This document shows positions 35,813-45,219 of a stretch of 64,000 nt of DNA, piece after piece. Made by a program: the position numbers and the translations under genes. Within the stretch, counting starts at the first letter, position 1; each line of letters opens with the position of its first letter. Source of the DNA: JAJPGZ01 sp038229295 (GTDB lineage: Bacteria; Verrucomicrobiota; Verrucomicrobiia; Chthoniobacterales; UBA10450); contig JBBROO010000010.1 of the NCBI GenBank assembly GCA_038229295.1, forward strand, positions 10,888 to 74,887, read 5' to 3'. The notes below the pieces were generated by a model. The model saw nothing but the letters and a program-made list of their open reading frames with translations, had not been told where the DNA came from and made no database searches.

Positions 35813-36655
35813 ATGTGTTTGCTGGTCGCGGCGAACGCGCACGCCGATTCCATTCGCGTGACCTATCTCGGGGTGAATGGTTATCAATTCGAAACGGAGG
35901 GGCATACGTTGCTGGTCGATCCTTACTTCACGCGCATCGGCTTTTGGTCGGCGGCGTTGAATCGGCGAATCGATTCGCGAATCGATCGCGTCGACGAAGG
36001 CTACAAACACATTCAACATCGCGCCGACGCGGTTTTGGTGACCCACGCTCACTTCGATCATTTGCTCGACGTGCCGGAGCTGATGCGCCGCACAGGCGCG
36101 AAGTTGTTCGCTGGCGCCACCACTGTCGATCTTGCGCGTTCGTTAGGCGCATCCAATGTTAGCGCGGTGAAACCCGGCGATGTGTGCCGCATCGGGCCGT
36201 GGACAATTCGAGTATTTGCCGCGGAACACGATCGGCTATTTGGAAAAGTCCCGTTTCGGGAAAATGAAAAAGCGCGGCGACCGCCGGTGAAGCCGTCGGA
36301 TTACATCTTGGGCGAGTCGCTCGCGTTTGTCATCGGAGCGAACGGCAAACGGATTTACATCGATTCCGGCGGCGTGCCCGGGTCGCTCGACGCCTGGCGC
36401 ATTCAACATGTCGATCTTGCGATCATTGGAGTGGCATTGCCGGACAGTCGACGGCGGTTTGCCGAAATCGTTAGGCAATTGCAACCGCGTTACATTTTGC
36501 CGAGCCATCAGGACGACATGTTTGCGCCGTTAGACCGCGGCTTTCATTTCGGCAAGCTGAGCAATTATCCCGAGCTCGCGCGCACGCATCGCAAAGAAAA
36601 CTTGCCCGGCCGGCTGGTTCTTCTCGATTATTTTCGACCATGGACATTGCCGTGA
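35813..36655 (+). CDS. Secreted or periplasmic MBL-fold hydrolase
   Basis: Up to 280 residues with a short hydrophobic N-terminus (MCLLVAANAHAD) that looks like the end of a signal peptide. The frame is open further upstream through the codons of a motif variant, but no good start codon is seen there, so the start is uncertain. The MBL motif THAHFDHLL (HxHxDH), the aspartate in YIDSGGV and the histidine in LPSHQDD are present. The product resembles UlaG-like hydrolases. It overlaps the cyclase gene by 16 bases. Confidence 0.72.
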   Translation: MCLLVAANAHADSIRVTYLGVNGYQFETEGHTLLVDPYFTRIGFWSAALNRRIDSRIDRVDEGYKHIQHRADAVLVTHAHFDHLLDVPELMRRTGAKLFAGATTVDLARSLGASNVSAVKPGDVCRIGPWTIRVFAAEHDRLFGKVPFRENEKARRPPVKPSDYILGESLAFVIGANGKRIYIDSGGVPGSLDAWRIQHVDLAIIGVALPDSRRRFAEIVRQLQPRYILPSHQDDMFAPLDRGFHFGKLSNYPELARTHRKENLPGRLVLLDYFRPWTLP

Positions 36656-38199
36656 ACGAAACCGCCGCGCGCCGCCCGAGTCCGCGCGGTCTCCTTGTTA
36701 CCGCGCTGGCACCGGTCATCCCGCAAATTCTCGGGAGCGCATTCAATATTTGGTACAATGCTGTCGTCGTTAACGCGCTGTTGCCGACGGCGACATTGAA
36801 ACATCGCTTCATGCAAACAGTCGTCGCTTACAACGCGCTGGCTTATCCGATCGCGACCGCGATCTGGCTCTGGTTTGTCTTTTCGTTGCGAAAAGATTTT
36901 CGCGTCCTTTTGCACGGCGGAACGATTGCCGTGGACGTGTTAGATCGACATCGTCGTCATGTTGTCCATATGCCGTGGCTCGGCGCGACAATTGGTGGCG
37001 TCGCGTGGCTACTTTGCATTCCGGTTTTTTTCTTGTCCCTGGCTGCGACGGGTGAACCGCTCAATCCGCAGCTGAATTGGCATCTGCCAATTTCGTTTCT
37101 CGTCTCCGCTTTCATCGCCATCACGCAAAGCTTTTTCATGATCGAACTCGCGAGTCACTGGGGATTGTTTCCGGTTTTTTTCCGCGGCGCGCGGCCGGAC
37201 CGACTGGCGGGTGTTCACTCGTTATCCTTGCGCGCCCGCGGAGTGATGTGGGCTATCTCGGCCGGAGTTTGTCCGATCGGTTCACTGTTGCTGCTCAACT
37301 TTGCGCCAGCCTCGCCGACTTCGAATCCGCAGTGGTTCGGACTGTTTGTCGGCACAATCGGAATTGCGTTTGGACTTTGCTCTGCGGTCTTGATTGCGCG
37401 TCTCGTCGCGCGCCCGGTTGATCAATTGCGCGTGGCCGCTCAAGCCGTGGCCGAGGGCCGCTTCGATGTCGAAGTGCCATTGCAACGCGCGGATGAGTTC
37501 GGCGCGTTAATCGGCGATTTCAATCGCATGGTCACCGAATTGCGCGAGAAGGAGCGTGTGCGCCGCACATTCGGTTTGCACGTTGGCCAAAAAGTGGCCG
37601 AGCAAATCCTGACGCGTTTTCCGGGCGTGGGCGGCGCGGAACAAACGGTGACGGCGATGTTCGCCGACATTCGCGCGTTCACTGCGAACTCGGCGAATCG
37701 CGAGCCGCGTCAGGTCGTGGCTCTGCTCAATCGGTTTCTCGACGCGATGGTGCAAGTGGTCGAAGTCGAACACAACGGCATGATCAACAAATTTCTGGGC
37801 GATGGTTTCATGGCCATCTTCGGCGCGAGCGCGGAAACGGTCGATCACGCTGATGACGCGGTGCAAACGGGATTGTCGATGTTGCGGCGATTGGAAAAAT
37901 TAAATGAAGAACTTGTCGCTGACGGCGAAGTGCCAATGGCAATCGGGATCGGTTTAAACACTGGGCCGGCCATCGTCGGCAGCATCGGGTCGCCGCAACG
38001 AATGGAGTTTACCGTCATCGGGAACACGGTGAATGTGGCGTCGCGCATCCAAGGCCTAACGAAAACAGTGGAGGAGCCGTTGCTCTTGACCGAATGGACA
38101 GTGCAAGCGCTGCGGAAGCCGATTGAGCTGCGTGAATTTCCCGCGCAAGAAGTGCGCGGAGTTAGCAAACCGGTGCGTGTCTTTACGCCGGTGCGTTGA
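36640..38199 (+). CDS. Membrane-bound class III adenylate/guanylate cyclase with HAMP domain
   Basis: The 519-residue protein has about six N-terminal helices (to residue 260), a HAMP linker (RPVDQLRVAAQAVAEGRFDVEVP) and a catalytic domain. Metal-binding aspartates lie in FADIRAFT near 344 and FLGDGFMAIFG near 390; the adenine-reading lysine is in NKFLGD and the transition-state Asn/Arg in VNVASR. The position before T-V-N is Asn (IGNTVN) where many adenylate cyclases have Asp, so nucleotide choice is uncertain. It presumably makes cAMP or cGMP in response to a membrane signal. Confidence 0.87.
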   Translation: MDIAVNETAARRPSPRGLLVTALAPVIPQILGSAFNIWYNAVVVNALLPTATLKHRFMQTVVAYNALAYPIATAIWLWFVFSLRKDFRVLLHGGTIAVDVLDRHRRHVVHMPWLGATIGGVAWLLCIPVFFLSLAATGEPLNPQLNWHLPISFLVSAFIAITQSFFMIELASHWGLFPVFFRGARPDRLAGVHSLSLRARGVMWAISAGVCPIGSLLLLNFAPASPTSNPQWFGLFVGTIGIAFGLCSAVLIARLVARPVDQLRVAAQAVAEGRFDVEVPLQRADEFGALIGDFNRMVTELREKERVRRTFGLHVGQKVAEQILTRFPGVGGAEQTVTAMFADIRAFTANSANREPRQVVALLNRFLDAMVQVVEVEHNGMINKFLGDGFMAIFGASAETVDHADDAVQTGLSMLRRLEKLNEELVADGEVPMAIGIGLNTGPAIVGSIGSPQRMEFTVIGNTVNVASRIQGLTKTVEEPLLLTEWTVQALRKPIELREFPAQEVRGVSKPVRVFTPVR

Positions 38200-40459
38200 G
38201 TTTATTTCTGGCGGCAGCGATCACGCCGAGGAGAAAAATTACCGCGCACAAGATCGACAATCCCCCGCCATAAATCAGCCACCACGGTCGGTAGGCGAGA
38301 ATGAGTTGTCCATGCGAACCGGCCGGCACTTCGACCACCGGAAATAAATTTCGATACGAATCGACCGTGAGTTTCTTTCCACCGAACCGCGCGACGTAGC
38401 CGCGAAAAAATGGACGGGAGAATTTTAGCAACGCTGGTTTGTCTCCGCTCGAAACATCGACATCGACATCGACATCGGCCTCGACTCGATTACGCGATTC
38501 GCTGATTCGCGAAATTTTCGCGGCGGCAAATTCCTGATCGGGTCGCGAATCGATCCAGCTCGACGATCGCACTCGAGCGAGCGGCGCACCTTCTCGATGA
38601 AAGACTCGGCCTTCGTCATTTTGGAAAACGAGATGCCAGCCCGGTTGCTCAGGATCGACATGTACTTCTTGCGCGACCACGATTCCATCCACGCCGAGTT
38701 CATCCAAAACGCCTGACTGATCGCGCAGAAGGTATTCGCCGAAGTCAGAATCGATCTCGCCATGAATGGCAAAATTAAATTCGCGGGCGACGCCCGCGGC
38801 CAGAATCGGGCTGTAACCGTTGATGAAACGCAATCCTGCCCACATCGATGTGCTGCCCGGCCTAACGATCTGGCCCACGGGCTCGGGTTTTTTCGTGGTG
38901 CGATAAGTGTGTTCAGCAGGCGGATAAATGCTCAGGTAAAGTCGCTGCGGGTCGAGCGGCGCAGGTCGCGTGAGGTCTTGCGACAGATTGTATTTTGGGA
39001 CGCCGCAATTCGGCGAGATGCAAAGATACATCGCCAGGAATGCGGCGGACGAGATCAACGCGGGAGTCCAGGCATTCAGTTTGGAATCGCGAAACGAAAA
39101 TTCGCTCAGCGCCCAAATGGCAGCGAGTGCCAGTAGAATCCAAGTGAGGGGAAAAGCGTAATCGCCGGCCGTATGCAAGATCGACATCGTGATCGCAGTG
39201 ATGCCGACGACGAGTAACGCAATGAGGCCGCGCGATTGTCGATCTTCGCGCAAGGCTTCAGCGGCACACAACCCGAGAATCAAATGAAAGAACGGCAGCC
39301 AGCGGAAACTCCAGCGAAATACGCCGGCGCTCGGCAGCATCGCGAACAGCAGTACGACGAAGAGCAACAGAAGTTGCCACTTAGTATGCCTAACGAAGGC
39401 GCGACCGCGATTAAATAATCCCGCCAAAAGCGCGATGGGCGCAACCAGACCGCACGATAATTCGGTCGCGCGATGCGGCATCATGCGCGTTGAAAAGTCC
39501 GCCCAATTCACTGTCCAGCATGGGAGAATGAATCCGGGAAGCGCGCTGATGGGAACGATCCATTGCCAATGTGCGGAACTCGAAGTCGCGGCGCGGCCCG
39601 AGCCGTGAACGTAATCAAAAAGTGCCAGCCACGCTGGCGCGGCCAAACCAAATCCAAGTGCGACGCCGCCGAGCATGGGCAAGATCGACATGAACCTTTT
39701 CATTTGGACTAACGACTTGATTGACAACCAGGCGATCAAGAGCGCGAGCATGACAACGGTGTAGGGAAACCCACCGGTAACGACCAAATAGACAAATGGC
39801 GCAGGCCAGAGCGCTCCGCGCAGAAAACGCCCAACGCTCAACGTGCAACGTTCAACGCTCAATTCAGAATGCAGTAGTTGGACGTTGGGCGTTGGGTGTT
39901 GAGCGTTGAGCGTTTTCTGCTCAGAAAAGCGCAGAGATTTTTCGAGCGCCCACCAACACCACGGCAACCACGCGAATGCGGCGAGGGCGCCGAACCAATC
40001 GATGGCGCCCCAGCAGATGATCCAGCCGTTCAATGTCGCGACCAGCGCAACGAAGATCGACAACGGAATGTTCAAGCGACGACCGCGCGCGAGTAAAAAC
40101 GCGCCGGCGGCGAGGACGAAAAGATGGGTGATGGAAAGGGCGGCGGCTTGTTGCGGAAAGCTGAGCGGAAATTTCCAGATGAGAACGACGGCGGCGTTTA
40201 TGAAAATGGAAAATGTTCCGTATTGATATTCGCCGGCGAGATTTCCGCAGACCCAGGAGAACGGACTGAGCAAAGGTAGATGACCTTCGTTCCAGCTTCG
40301 CGCGATGTCGGCGAATACGGGCAAGATCGACAATTCATAATCGTCGTTCCAGAAAAGGAGCGGATCGTGCCACAGAAGAACGAGGGAAAAGAGGACGATG
40401 AGGAGGCCGGCGGAAGTCGCGCCGAGTGTTTCCGAACGCGTGGTGCGCGGTTCGAGCAT
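38183..40459 (-). CDS. YfhO-like large membrane protein, with in-frame repeat insertion
   Basis: The 758-residue protein has about twelve hydrophobic helices in the first 500 residues and a C-terminal extracytoplasmic domain ending with one more helix. The layout resembles YfhO/GT-C family proteins implicated in glycosylation of envelope polymers. Residues about 181-213 (from EQKTLNAQHPTPNVQ to SVGRF) are encoded by a 99-bp palindromic element that adds 33 codons without stop or frameshift. They interrupt a region between helices, so the protein may still function. The gene is preceded by another copy of the element. Confidence 0.62.
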   Translation of the reverse strand: MLEPRTTRSETLGATSAGLLIVLFSLVLLWHDPLLFWNDDYELSILPVFADIARSWNEGHLPLLSPFSWVCGNLAGEYQYGTFSIFINAAVVLIWKFPLSFPQQAAALSITHLFVLAAGAFLLARGRRLNIPLSIFVALVATLNGWIICWGAIDWFGALAAFAWLPWCWWALEKSLRFSEQKTLNAQHPTPNVQLLHSELSVERCTLSVGRFLRGALWPAPFVYLVVTGGFPYTVVMLALLIAWLSIKSLVQMKRFMSILPMLGGVALGFGLAAPAWLALFDYVHGSGRAATSSSAHWQWIVPISALPGFILPCWTVNWADFSTRMMPHRATELSCGLVAPIALLAGLFNRGRAFVRHTKWQLLLLFVVLLFAMLPSAGVFRWSFRWLPFFHLILGLCAAEALREDRQSRGLIALLVVGITAITMSILHTAGDYAFPLTWILLALAAIWALSEFSFRDSKLNAWTPALISSAAFLAMYLCISPNCGVPKYNLSQDLTRPAPLDPQRLYLSIYPPAEHTYRTTKKPEPVGQIVRPGSTSMWAGLRFINGYSPILAAGVAREFNFAIHGEIDSDFGEYLLRDQSGVLDELGVDGIVVAQEVHVDPEQPGWHLVFQNDEGRVFHREGAPLARVRSSSWIDSRPDQEFAAAKISRISESRNRVEADVDVDVDVSSGDKPALLKFSRPFFRGYVARFGGKKLTVDSYRNLFPVVEVPAGSHGQLILAYRPWWLIYGGGLSILCAVIFLLGVIAAARNKLNAPA
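39821..39919 (-). mobile_element. 99-bp palindromic element inserted in frame in the YfhO-like gene
   Basis: The ends CAGAAAACGC and GCGTTTTCTG are perfect inverted repeats. The arms are made of CAACGCT-type heptamers and the centre is AATTCAGAATGCAGTAG. The length is exactly 33 codons and the host frame remains open. It shares centre and arm design with the copy at 40466-40564, and end sequences with the element at 28768. Confidence 0.85.
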
Positions 40460-40465
40460 TTAAGA

Positions 40466-40564
40466 AAGCAAACGCTCAACGCTCAACGTCCAACGCTCAA
40501 CGCTCAATTCAGAATGCAGTAGTTGGACGTTGGACGTTGAGCCTTGAGCGTTGAGCGTTTGCTT
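40466..40564 (-). mobile_element. 99-bp palindromic element, intergenic copy
   Basis: The ends AAGCAAACGCTCAACGCTC and GAGCGTTGAGCGTTTGCTT are perfect inverted repeats. The centre AATTCAGAATGCAGTAG is identical to the in-gene copy, and the length is the same (99 bp). It lies just upstream of the YfhO-like gene and 5 bases from the stop of the MBL hydrolase gene. Confidence 0.85.
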
Positions 40565-40568
40565 CATC

Positions 40569-41525
40569 CTAGACAACGACCGGTTTGCCCTCAGTCATCA
40601 CGAGCACTTTGTCTTCAATGCCGTGGCCGCGCGCGGACACAAGCAATCGCTCGAGCGGTTCGTGCATCGGTTCGTAGCCGAGACGAAAACTTCCGTAGTG
40701 CATCGGCACCAAAGTTTTTGCTTTTAGCTCGACGAATGTGCGCACGGCTTCTTCCGGATTCATGTGCACTTCGCGGCCAGTCGGCGCATCGTAGGCGCCG
40801 ATAGGCAACAGCGCGATGTCGATCTTGTAATGTTCGCCGATTTCGCGGAAGCCGGGGAAGAAGGCGCTGTCGCCGCAGTGAAAAATTGTGCGGCCCTCGA
40901 GTTTGATGGCGAAACCGCCGAAGCCGCGGTGGAGATCGGCAAGGAAACGCGCGCCCCAATGATAACAAGGCGTTAACGAAACTTCGATCGGGCCAAGTTT
41001 CACCGTCTGCCAGTAATCGAGCTCGTGCACGATTTGGAATCCGAGATCGTGCACCAGATTGCCGACGCCGATGGGGACGACAATTGGTTGATCGGCCGCA
41101 ACTTTTCGGAGCGTGCGCCGATCGAGATGATCGAAGTGCGCGTGCGTGACGAGAACGAAATCGATCTCGGGCAAATGATGAATCTCGAATCCGGGTTTCT
41201 TCAGGCGCTTGATTACCTTGAGCCACTTCGACCAGATTGGGTCGATGAGGAGATTCACTTCGTGCGTCTGGATGAGGAAGGAGGCGTGGCCGATCCAGGT
41301 GATACAAATTTCGCCGGGCTTGATTTCGGGAAATTGCGGCGGCTCGTAATCCCCGGAGCGCTTGGTGAAAAGCGAAGGAATGAGGACTTCGGCGAGAAAA
41401 TTGCGCCGATGCCAATCGGAACGCGGGCGAAGTTTGACGCGCGTCGATTTTTTATTTTGCGCGCCATTTTCGGACGGCTGGCGCACGACATTGCGTCGGC
41501 TCTTTTTCGAAAAAGGAATCGGCAC
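40569..41525 (-). CDS. MBL-fold hydrolase (NAPE-PLD-like)
   Basis: The 318-residue protein starts with GTG at 41525. It has WIGHASFLIQ, the HxHxDH motif THAHFDHLD near residue 133, PCYHWGARF (His), FHCGDSAFF (Asp) and PMHYGSFRLGYE (His), the pattern of the lipid-hydrolase branch of the metallo-beta-lactamase fold that includes NAPE-PLD. The substrate may be a phospholipid-like ester, but this is inferred from family only. A motif copy encodes YKIDIALL. Confidence 0.8.
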   Translation of the reverse strand: MPIPFSKKSRRNVVRQPSENGAQNKKSTRVKLRPRSDWHRRNFLAEVLIPSLFTKRSGDYEPPQFPEIKPGEICITWIGHASFLIQTHEVNLLIDPIWSKWLKVIKRLKKPGFEIHHLPEIDFVLVTHAHFDHLDRRTLRKVAADQPIVVPIGVGNLVHDLGFQIVHELDYWQTVKLGPIEVSLTPCYHWGARFLADLHRGFGGFAIKLEGRTIFHCGDSAFFPGFREIGEHYKIDIALLPIGAYDAPTGREVHMNPEEAVRTFVELKAKTLVPMHYGSFRLGYEPMHEPLERLLVSARGHGIEDKVLVMTEGKPVVV

Positions 41526-41576
41526 TTGCCGCGAACGATATAATCTAGTCAGGTTGAATCAAAGTTTTTCGCGACC

Positions 41577-42062
41577 ATGAACGGCGACCTGTCGGCGGCA
41601 AAGAAAGCGCTGCGATTGCAGATGCAGCAACAACTGCGGGCCATGACGGCGGAAGATCGACAATCGCATTCGGAGGAAATCTGCGAGCGCGTGCTGGAAA
41701 TGGAACGCTGGGCCGAAGCGCAAAGCGTGATTTTATTTTCGCCGCTCCCGAGCGAGCCCATCATCGCGCCGCTAAAACTTGATTGCGAAATGCGGAAAAT
41801 TTCCTGTGTTACCATTCCGCAGAGCCCGAAAAGCGAAGCGGACCTGCGCCTGCCCGACACGATCGATCTGATTCTCGTTCCCGGTTTGGCTTTCTCGCAA
41901 GATCGACATCGACTCGGCCGCGGTGGCGGATTTTTCGACCGCTTACTCGCCGGCCGCGCCAAAGATGCCTTCAAGCTCGGAATTTGTTTTTCGTTACAAG
42001 TGCTCGCGAGCGTCCCGACCGAGCCGCATGACGTTGTCGTCGATGCGGTGGTGACGGATTAG
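41577..42062 (+). CDS. 5-formyltetrahydrofolate cyclo-ligase
   Basis: The 161-residue enzyme converts 5-formyl-THF to 5,10-methenyl-THF with ATP. It shows the N-terminal KKALRLQMQQQLRAM, and the family signature PGLAFSQDRHRLGRGGGFFDRLL near residue 102. It is about 20-40 residues shorter than typical cyclo-ligases but keeps all recognisable motifs. A copy of the dispersed motif lies inside the signature (codons for QDRHR, where homologues usually have D-x-x-G-x-R), showing that the motif fits the active-site loop. The stop codon overlaps a palindromic element. Confidence 0.85.
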   Translation: MNGDLSAAKKALRLQMQQQLRAMTAEDRQSHSEEICERVLEMERWAEAQSVILFSPLPSEPIIAPLKLDCEMRKISCVTIPQSPKSEADLRLPDTIDLILVPGLAFSQDRHRLGRGGGFFDRLLAGRAKDAFKLGICFSLQVLASVPTEPHDVVVDAVVTD

Positions 42063-42152
42063 GTGGAACGCGATCTCCGAGCGCGTTGCTAGAAAGGTGA
42101 CGACCGATATTCCTATTTTATAACATCGCGCCCGGAGGTCGCGATCCACCTT
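42060..42152. repeat. Palindromic element between two genes
   Basis: AGGTGGAACGCGATCTCC at 42061 pairs imperfectly with GGAGGTCGCGATCCACCT ending at 42151. The element begins in the stop codon of the cyclo-ligase gene and ends 37 bases before the DUF1460 start. Confidence 0.75.
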
Positions 42153-42188
42153 GCGTTCAGTGGCATCTCGCGTTGAGTTGTGCGCGAT

Positions 42189-43073
42189 ATGCGCAGTCTC
42201 AAGATCGTTCTTCTCCTTGTCATGTTTTGTTCGATCGCGGCCGCGGTCGAAACTCGTCTGCCTTTCACAACTGTTTTTAAAGGACAGGACGAATTCGACC
42301 GGTTGGTCGCGAAAGCGAAAGCCGACAACTGGAAAGCGTTACCTATCGGCGAGCGGACCGCGACGGTGGGGCAGGCGCTTCTCGGCACGCGCTACAAACA
42401 TTTCACTCTCGAGATCGACAATCGCATTGAATCGCCGTCGGTAAATTTCCAGGGGATGGATTGCTGGACGTTCTTCGAAATTTCGCTCGCGTTCGCGCGC
42501 ATGCTTAATGAGCCGGAGGAAAATTGGACGCCGGCGCAGATGCTGCATTACATCGAGCTCGATCGTTACCGCGGCGGCGAATGCACCGGCGAATATCTTT
42601 CGCGATTGCATTACCTGGAAGATTGGCTGGCGGACAATCGGGACCGCGGACTGGTCGAAGAGCTCACTCCGCATCTCGGCGGCAAGAGCGTGCCGCATTC
42701 CGCGCGCGAGATGACGATCGGCTGGCGGCATTACCGTTATCTCGCGTCGAACAAATCGTTGCTCGGTCCGCTCGCGAAAATGGAAGCGCGGGTGTCGTCG
42801 CGTCCGCTCTATCAGATTCCAAAGAATCGCGTCGCGAGCATCGAATCGAAATTAAGAAGCGGCGACATCATCGGGATTATTTCGCGCGATCGCGGTGGAC
42901 TTTACTCGACCGCACATGTGGGGTTGGCGTTACGCACCAGCGATGGATTGCATTTCATGCACGCGTCCTCGCCTAACAACTCTGGAAAGGTCGTGATCGA
43001 CTCGCGCCTTTCGCAATATCTGGCGCGTTATCGCAGCGACAGCGGAATTCTTGTGGCACGACCGACGAAGTAA
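42189..43073 (+). CDS. DUF1460 secreted protein (N-acetylmuramoyl-L-alanine amidase-like)
   Basis: About 294 residues with a signal peptide (LKIVLLLVMFCSIAAAVE). The conserved block NFQGMDCWTFFE near residue 100 holds the predicted catalytic cysteine, and STAHVGLALR holds the histidine, as in NlpC/P60-like DUF1460 proteins. These are predicted cell-wall amidases or peptidases. A GTG at 42180 is an alternative start. A motif variant encodes EIDNR near residue 80, and a GCCTAAC copy lies near the end. Confidence 0.78.
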   Translation: MRSLKIVLLLVMFCSIAAAVETRLPFTTVFKGQDEFDRLVAKAKADNWKALPIGERTATVGQALLGTRYKHFTLEIDNRIESPSVNFQGMDCWTFFEISLAFARMLNEPEENWTPAQMLHYIELDRYRGGECTGEYLSRLHYLEDWLADNRDRGLVEELTPHLGGKSVPHSAREMTIGWRHYRYLASNKSLLGPLAKMEARVSSRPLYQIPKNRVASIESKLRSGDIIGIISRDRGGLYSTAHVGLALRTSDGLHFMHASSPNNSGKVVIDSRLSQYLARYRSDSGILVARPTK

Positions 43074-43082
43074 TTGTCGATC

Positions 43083-45107
43083 TTACGCGGGCCTTGTGGC
43101 GACGATCGGCATTTCTACGATGAAGGTCGCGCCGTGACCGAGGCCTTCGCTGCGCGCGCTGATTTTTCCGCCGTGCATTTCGACGATCGCTTTGCTGATG
43201 GCGAGGCCGAGGCCAAGACCCTCCCGACGCGTGTCCACCTGCTCGAAAGCGTCGAAGATTTTCTTGAGAAATTGGGGCTCGATGCCGATGCCGTTGTCGC
43301 TAATTTCGATGGCGATGGTTTCGGGGGTTGGATTGTGCGAGCGCACGGCGATGGCGCCGTTCATGGGCGCGAATTTGTAGGCGTTGCGAAAGATGTTCCA
43401 GAAGACTTGCTGCAAGCGCGGCGGGTCGGCGTTGAGTTTGTGCTGAGTTGCTTCGAGGGCAATGCTGAGATGGAGATGTCGATCTTCCATGTCGCCTTTG
43501 ACGATATCGAGCGCGTGTCCCAGAAGTTCGTGCAGGTCGGCCGGACCTAATTGCAATTTCAATTTGCCGCGCGTGATGCGGGTGAGATCGAGCAGGTCGT
43601 CGATCAAACGCGCCTCGAGTTCGACATTGCGGCAGACCATGCGAAGGCCTTGTTGTATTTCCGGCGCGAGTCCGTCTTCGTCCGCCATTCCTCCGGCCCA
43701 AACCAAAACGGGCGTGAGCGGAGTGCGCAGCTCATGACTGAGCATGGCGAGAAAACGATCTTTGGCGGCATTGGCCGCTTCGGCGTTTTCTTTTTCGCGC
43801 TGCAACTGTTCTTCGATTTGCTGGCGAAGAATGAAAAGGCCGATCTGACTGCCGAGTGCTTCCACCATTTGCAGGAGATCGTCATCGGGCTCAGCGATTT
43901 GCGGACTAAACAACTCGAGAACGCCTTTGATCTCGCCGTAAGCGCGGAGCGGAAATGCAAATCCGCCACGCAATCCGGCTTTCGCAGCAGCAGCAAGACG
44001 GTGGAAATTATCGTCCTGCGTGACATCGCTGATCCATGTCGGCTTGTCCAAATTGACGACGCGGCCGGGAAGACCGATGGAAGTTTGCAACTCGATCTGG
44101 CGCGTGATCGCCGCAAATTCCTCCAGCGCGGGAGCGCCCGCATGCCAGGTCGCGCCACAATTCAAAGTTTCGCCCTTGTCTTGGCAAAGCCAGATCGAGC
44201 CGGCGACCCAGTCACCGATCGGTGCGATGGCGCGGATGATCCCGGCGCCGTTTTCGTCTAGCAAACGCGAACCCGCGAGCAGGCTGGCTACGTCGTACTG
44301 CGCCGTCCGCCGGCGCTCCGCCTGAACTCGCTCCGCGATATCGCGCGTAATTTTCGATGCGCCGATGACGTTCCCGCTGCTGTCTTTGATCGGCGAAACG
44401 CTGAGTGAGATGTTTAGCAGCGCTCCGTCTTTTCGCCGGCGCACCGTTTCGTAATGCTCCACCGGTTCGCCACGACGCATGCGTTCCAAGATTCGCGCCT
44501 CTTCGTCACGATTTTCCGGAGGGATGAGCAACATCACACCCTGGCCCAGAATTTCTTTCGCGCTGTAGCCATAAAGACGCTCCGCGCCTTCGTTCCAACT
44601 CGTGACGATGCCGTCGAGGTTTGTGCTGATGATGGCGTCGTCTGAAGATTCAACGATCGCAGCCAGGCGGCGAATGGCTTCTTCGCCGCGCACGCGTTCG
44701 GTGATGTCGCGCAGGTACGCAGTAAAAAATGGCGCGTTGCCGATGCGCAATGCGCTGATGGCGAGCTCCACCATTATTTCGGAACCATCGCGACGAAGCG
44801 CGTTGATTTCGATGCGCCGGCCCAGGACCGGGCCTTCGCCGGTGGTGAGATAACGCGCGAGTCCTTGTCGATGTCTTTCGCGCAAACCCGGCGGAACAAT
44901 CAACTCCGCCAGTTCCTGGCCGACCGCTTCGGCGCGGGTGTAACCGAAGACCCGCTCAGCCGCAGGATTAAATTCACGAACGATCCCGGAGGCATCCATG
45001 GTGATGATGCAATCAAGCGCGGACTCAAGAATGGCGCGGTTGATTGCCTGCAAAACTTGTGGAGCGTCACTCGCATCTTCGATCTTATTTTGGTTCGTCT
45101 GGCTCAT
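43083..45107 (-). CDS. Hybrid-sensor histidine kinase with two PAS and one GAF domain
   Basis: The 674-residue protein starts at ATG 45107. The domain order is PAS 1 (about residues 20-140), PAS 2 (150-270), GAF (285-440), a coiled coil, HisKA with the phosphorylated histidine in FLAMLSHELRTPLTP near 465, and an HATPase with NAYKFAP, SDNGIGIEPQF and GLGLGLAISKAIVE. No transmembrane helix is present after the chosen start, so it is probably cytoplasmic. No receiver domain or partner regulator gene is adjacent. Only its 3' third carries motif copies. Confidence 0.87.
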   Translation of the reverse strand: MSQTNQNKIEDASDAPQVLQAINRAILESALDCIITMDASGIVREFNPAAERVFGYTRAEAVGQELAELIVPPGLRERHRQGLARYLTTGEGPVLGRRIEINALRRDGSEIMVELAISALRIGNAPFFTAYLRDITERVRGEEAIRRLAAIVESSDDAIISTNLDGIVTSWNEGAERLYGYSAKEILGQGVMLLIPPENRDEEARILERMRRGEPVEHYETVRRRKDGALLNISLSVSPIKDSSGNVIGASKITRDIAERVQAERRRTAQYDVASLLAGSRLLDENGAGIIRAIAPIGDWVAGSIWLCQDKGETLNCGATWHAGAPALEEFAAITRQIELQTSIGLPGRVVNLDKPTWISDVTQDDNFHRLAAAAKAGLRGGFAFPLRAYGEIKGVLELFSPQIAEPDDDLLQMVEALGSQIGLFILRQQIEEQLQREKENAEAANAAKDRFLAMLSHELRTPLTPVLVWAGGMADEDGLAPEIQQGLRMVCRNVELEARLIDDLLDLTRITRGKLKLQLGPADLHELLGHALDIVKGDMEDRHLHLSIALEATQHKLNADPPRLQQVFWNIFRNAYKFAPMNGAIAVRSHNPTPETIAIEISDNGIGIEPQFLKKIFDAFEQVDTRREGLGLGLAISKAIVEMHGGKISARSEGLGHGATFIVEMPIVATRPA

Positions 45108-45219
45108 TGCACTGGGGGTGGCCCAAACGATTCCACTAATGGCCACCAAGGACAATGCGCGTTTGCGTTAAAGCTTGAATTGAAGCGGGCGGGGTTTCGG
45201 CGACAATCGCGTTGTTTCT

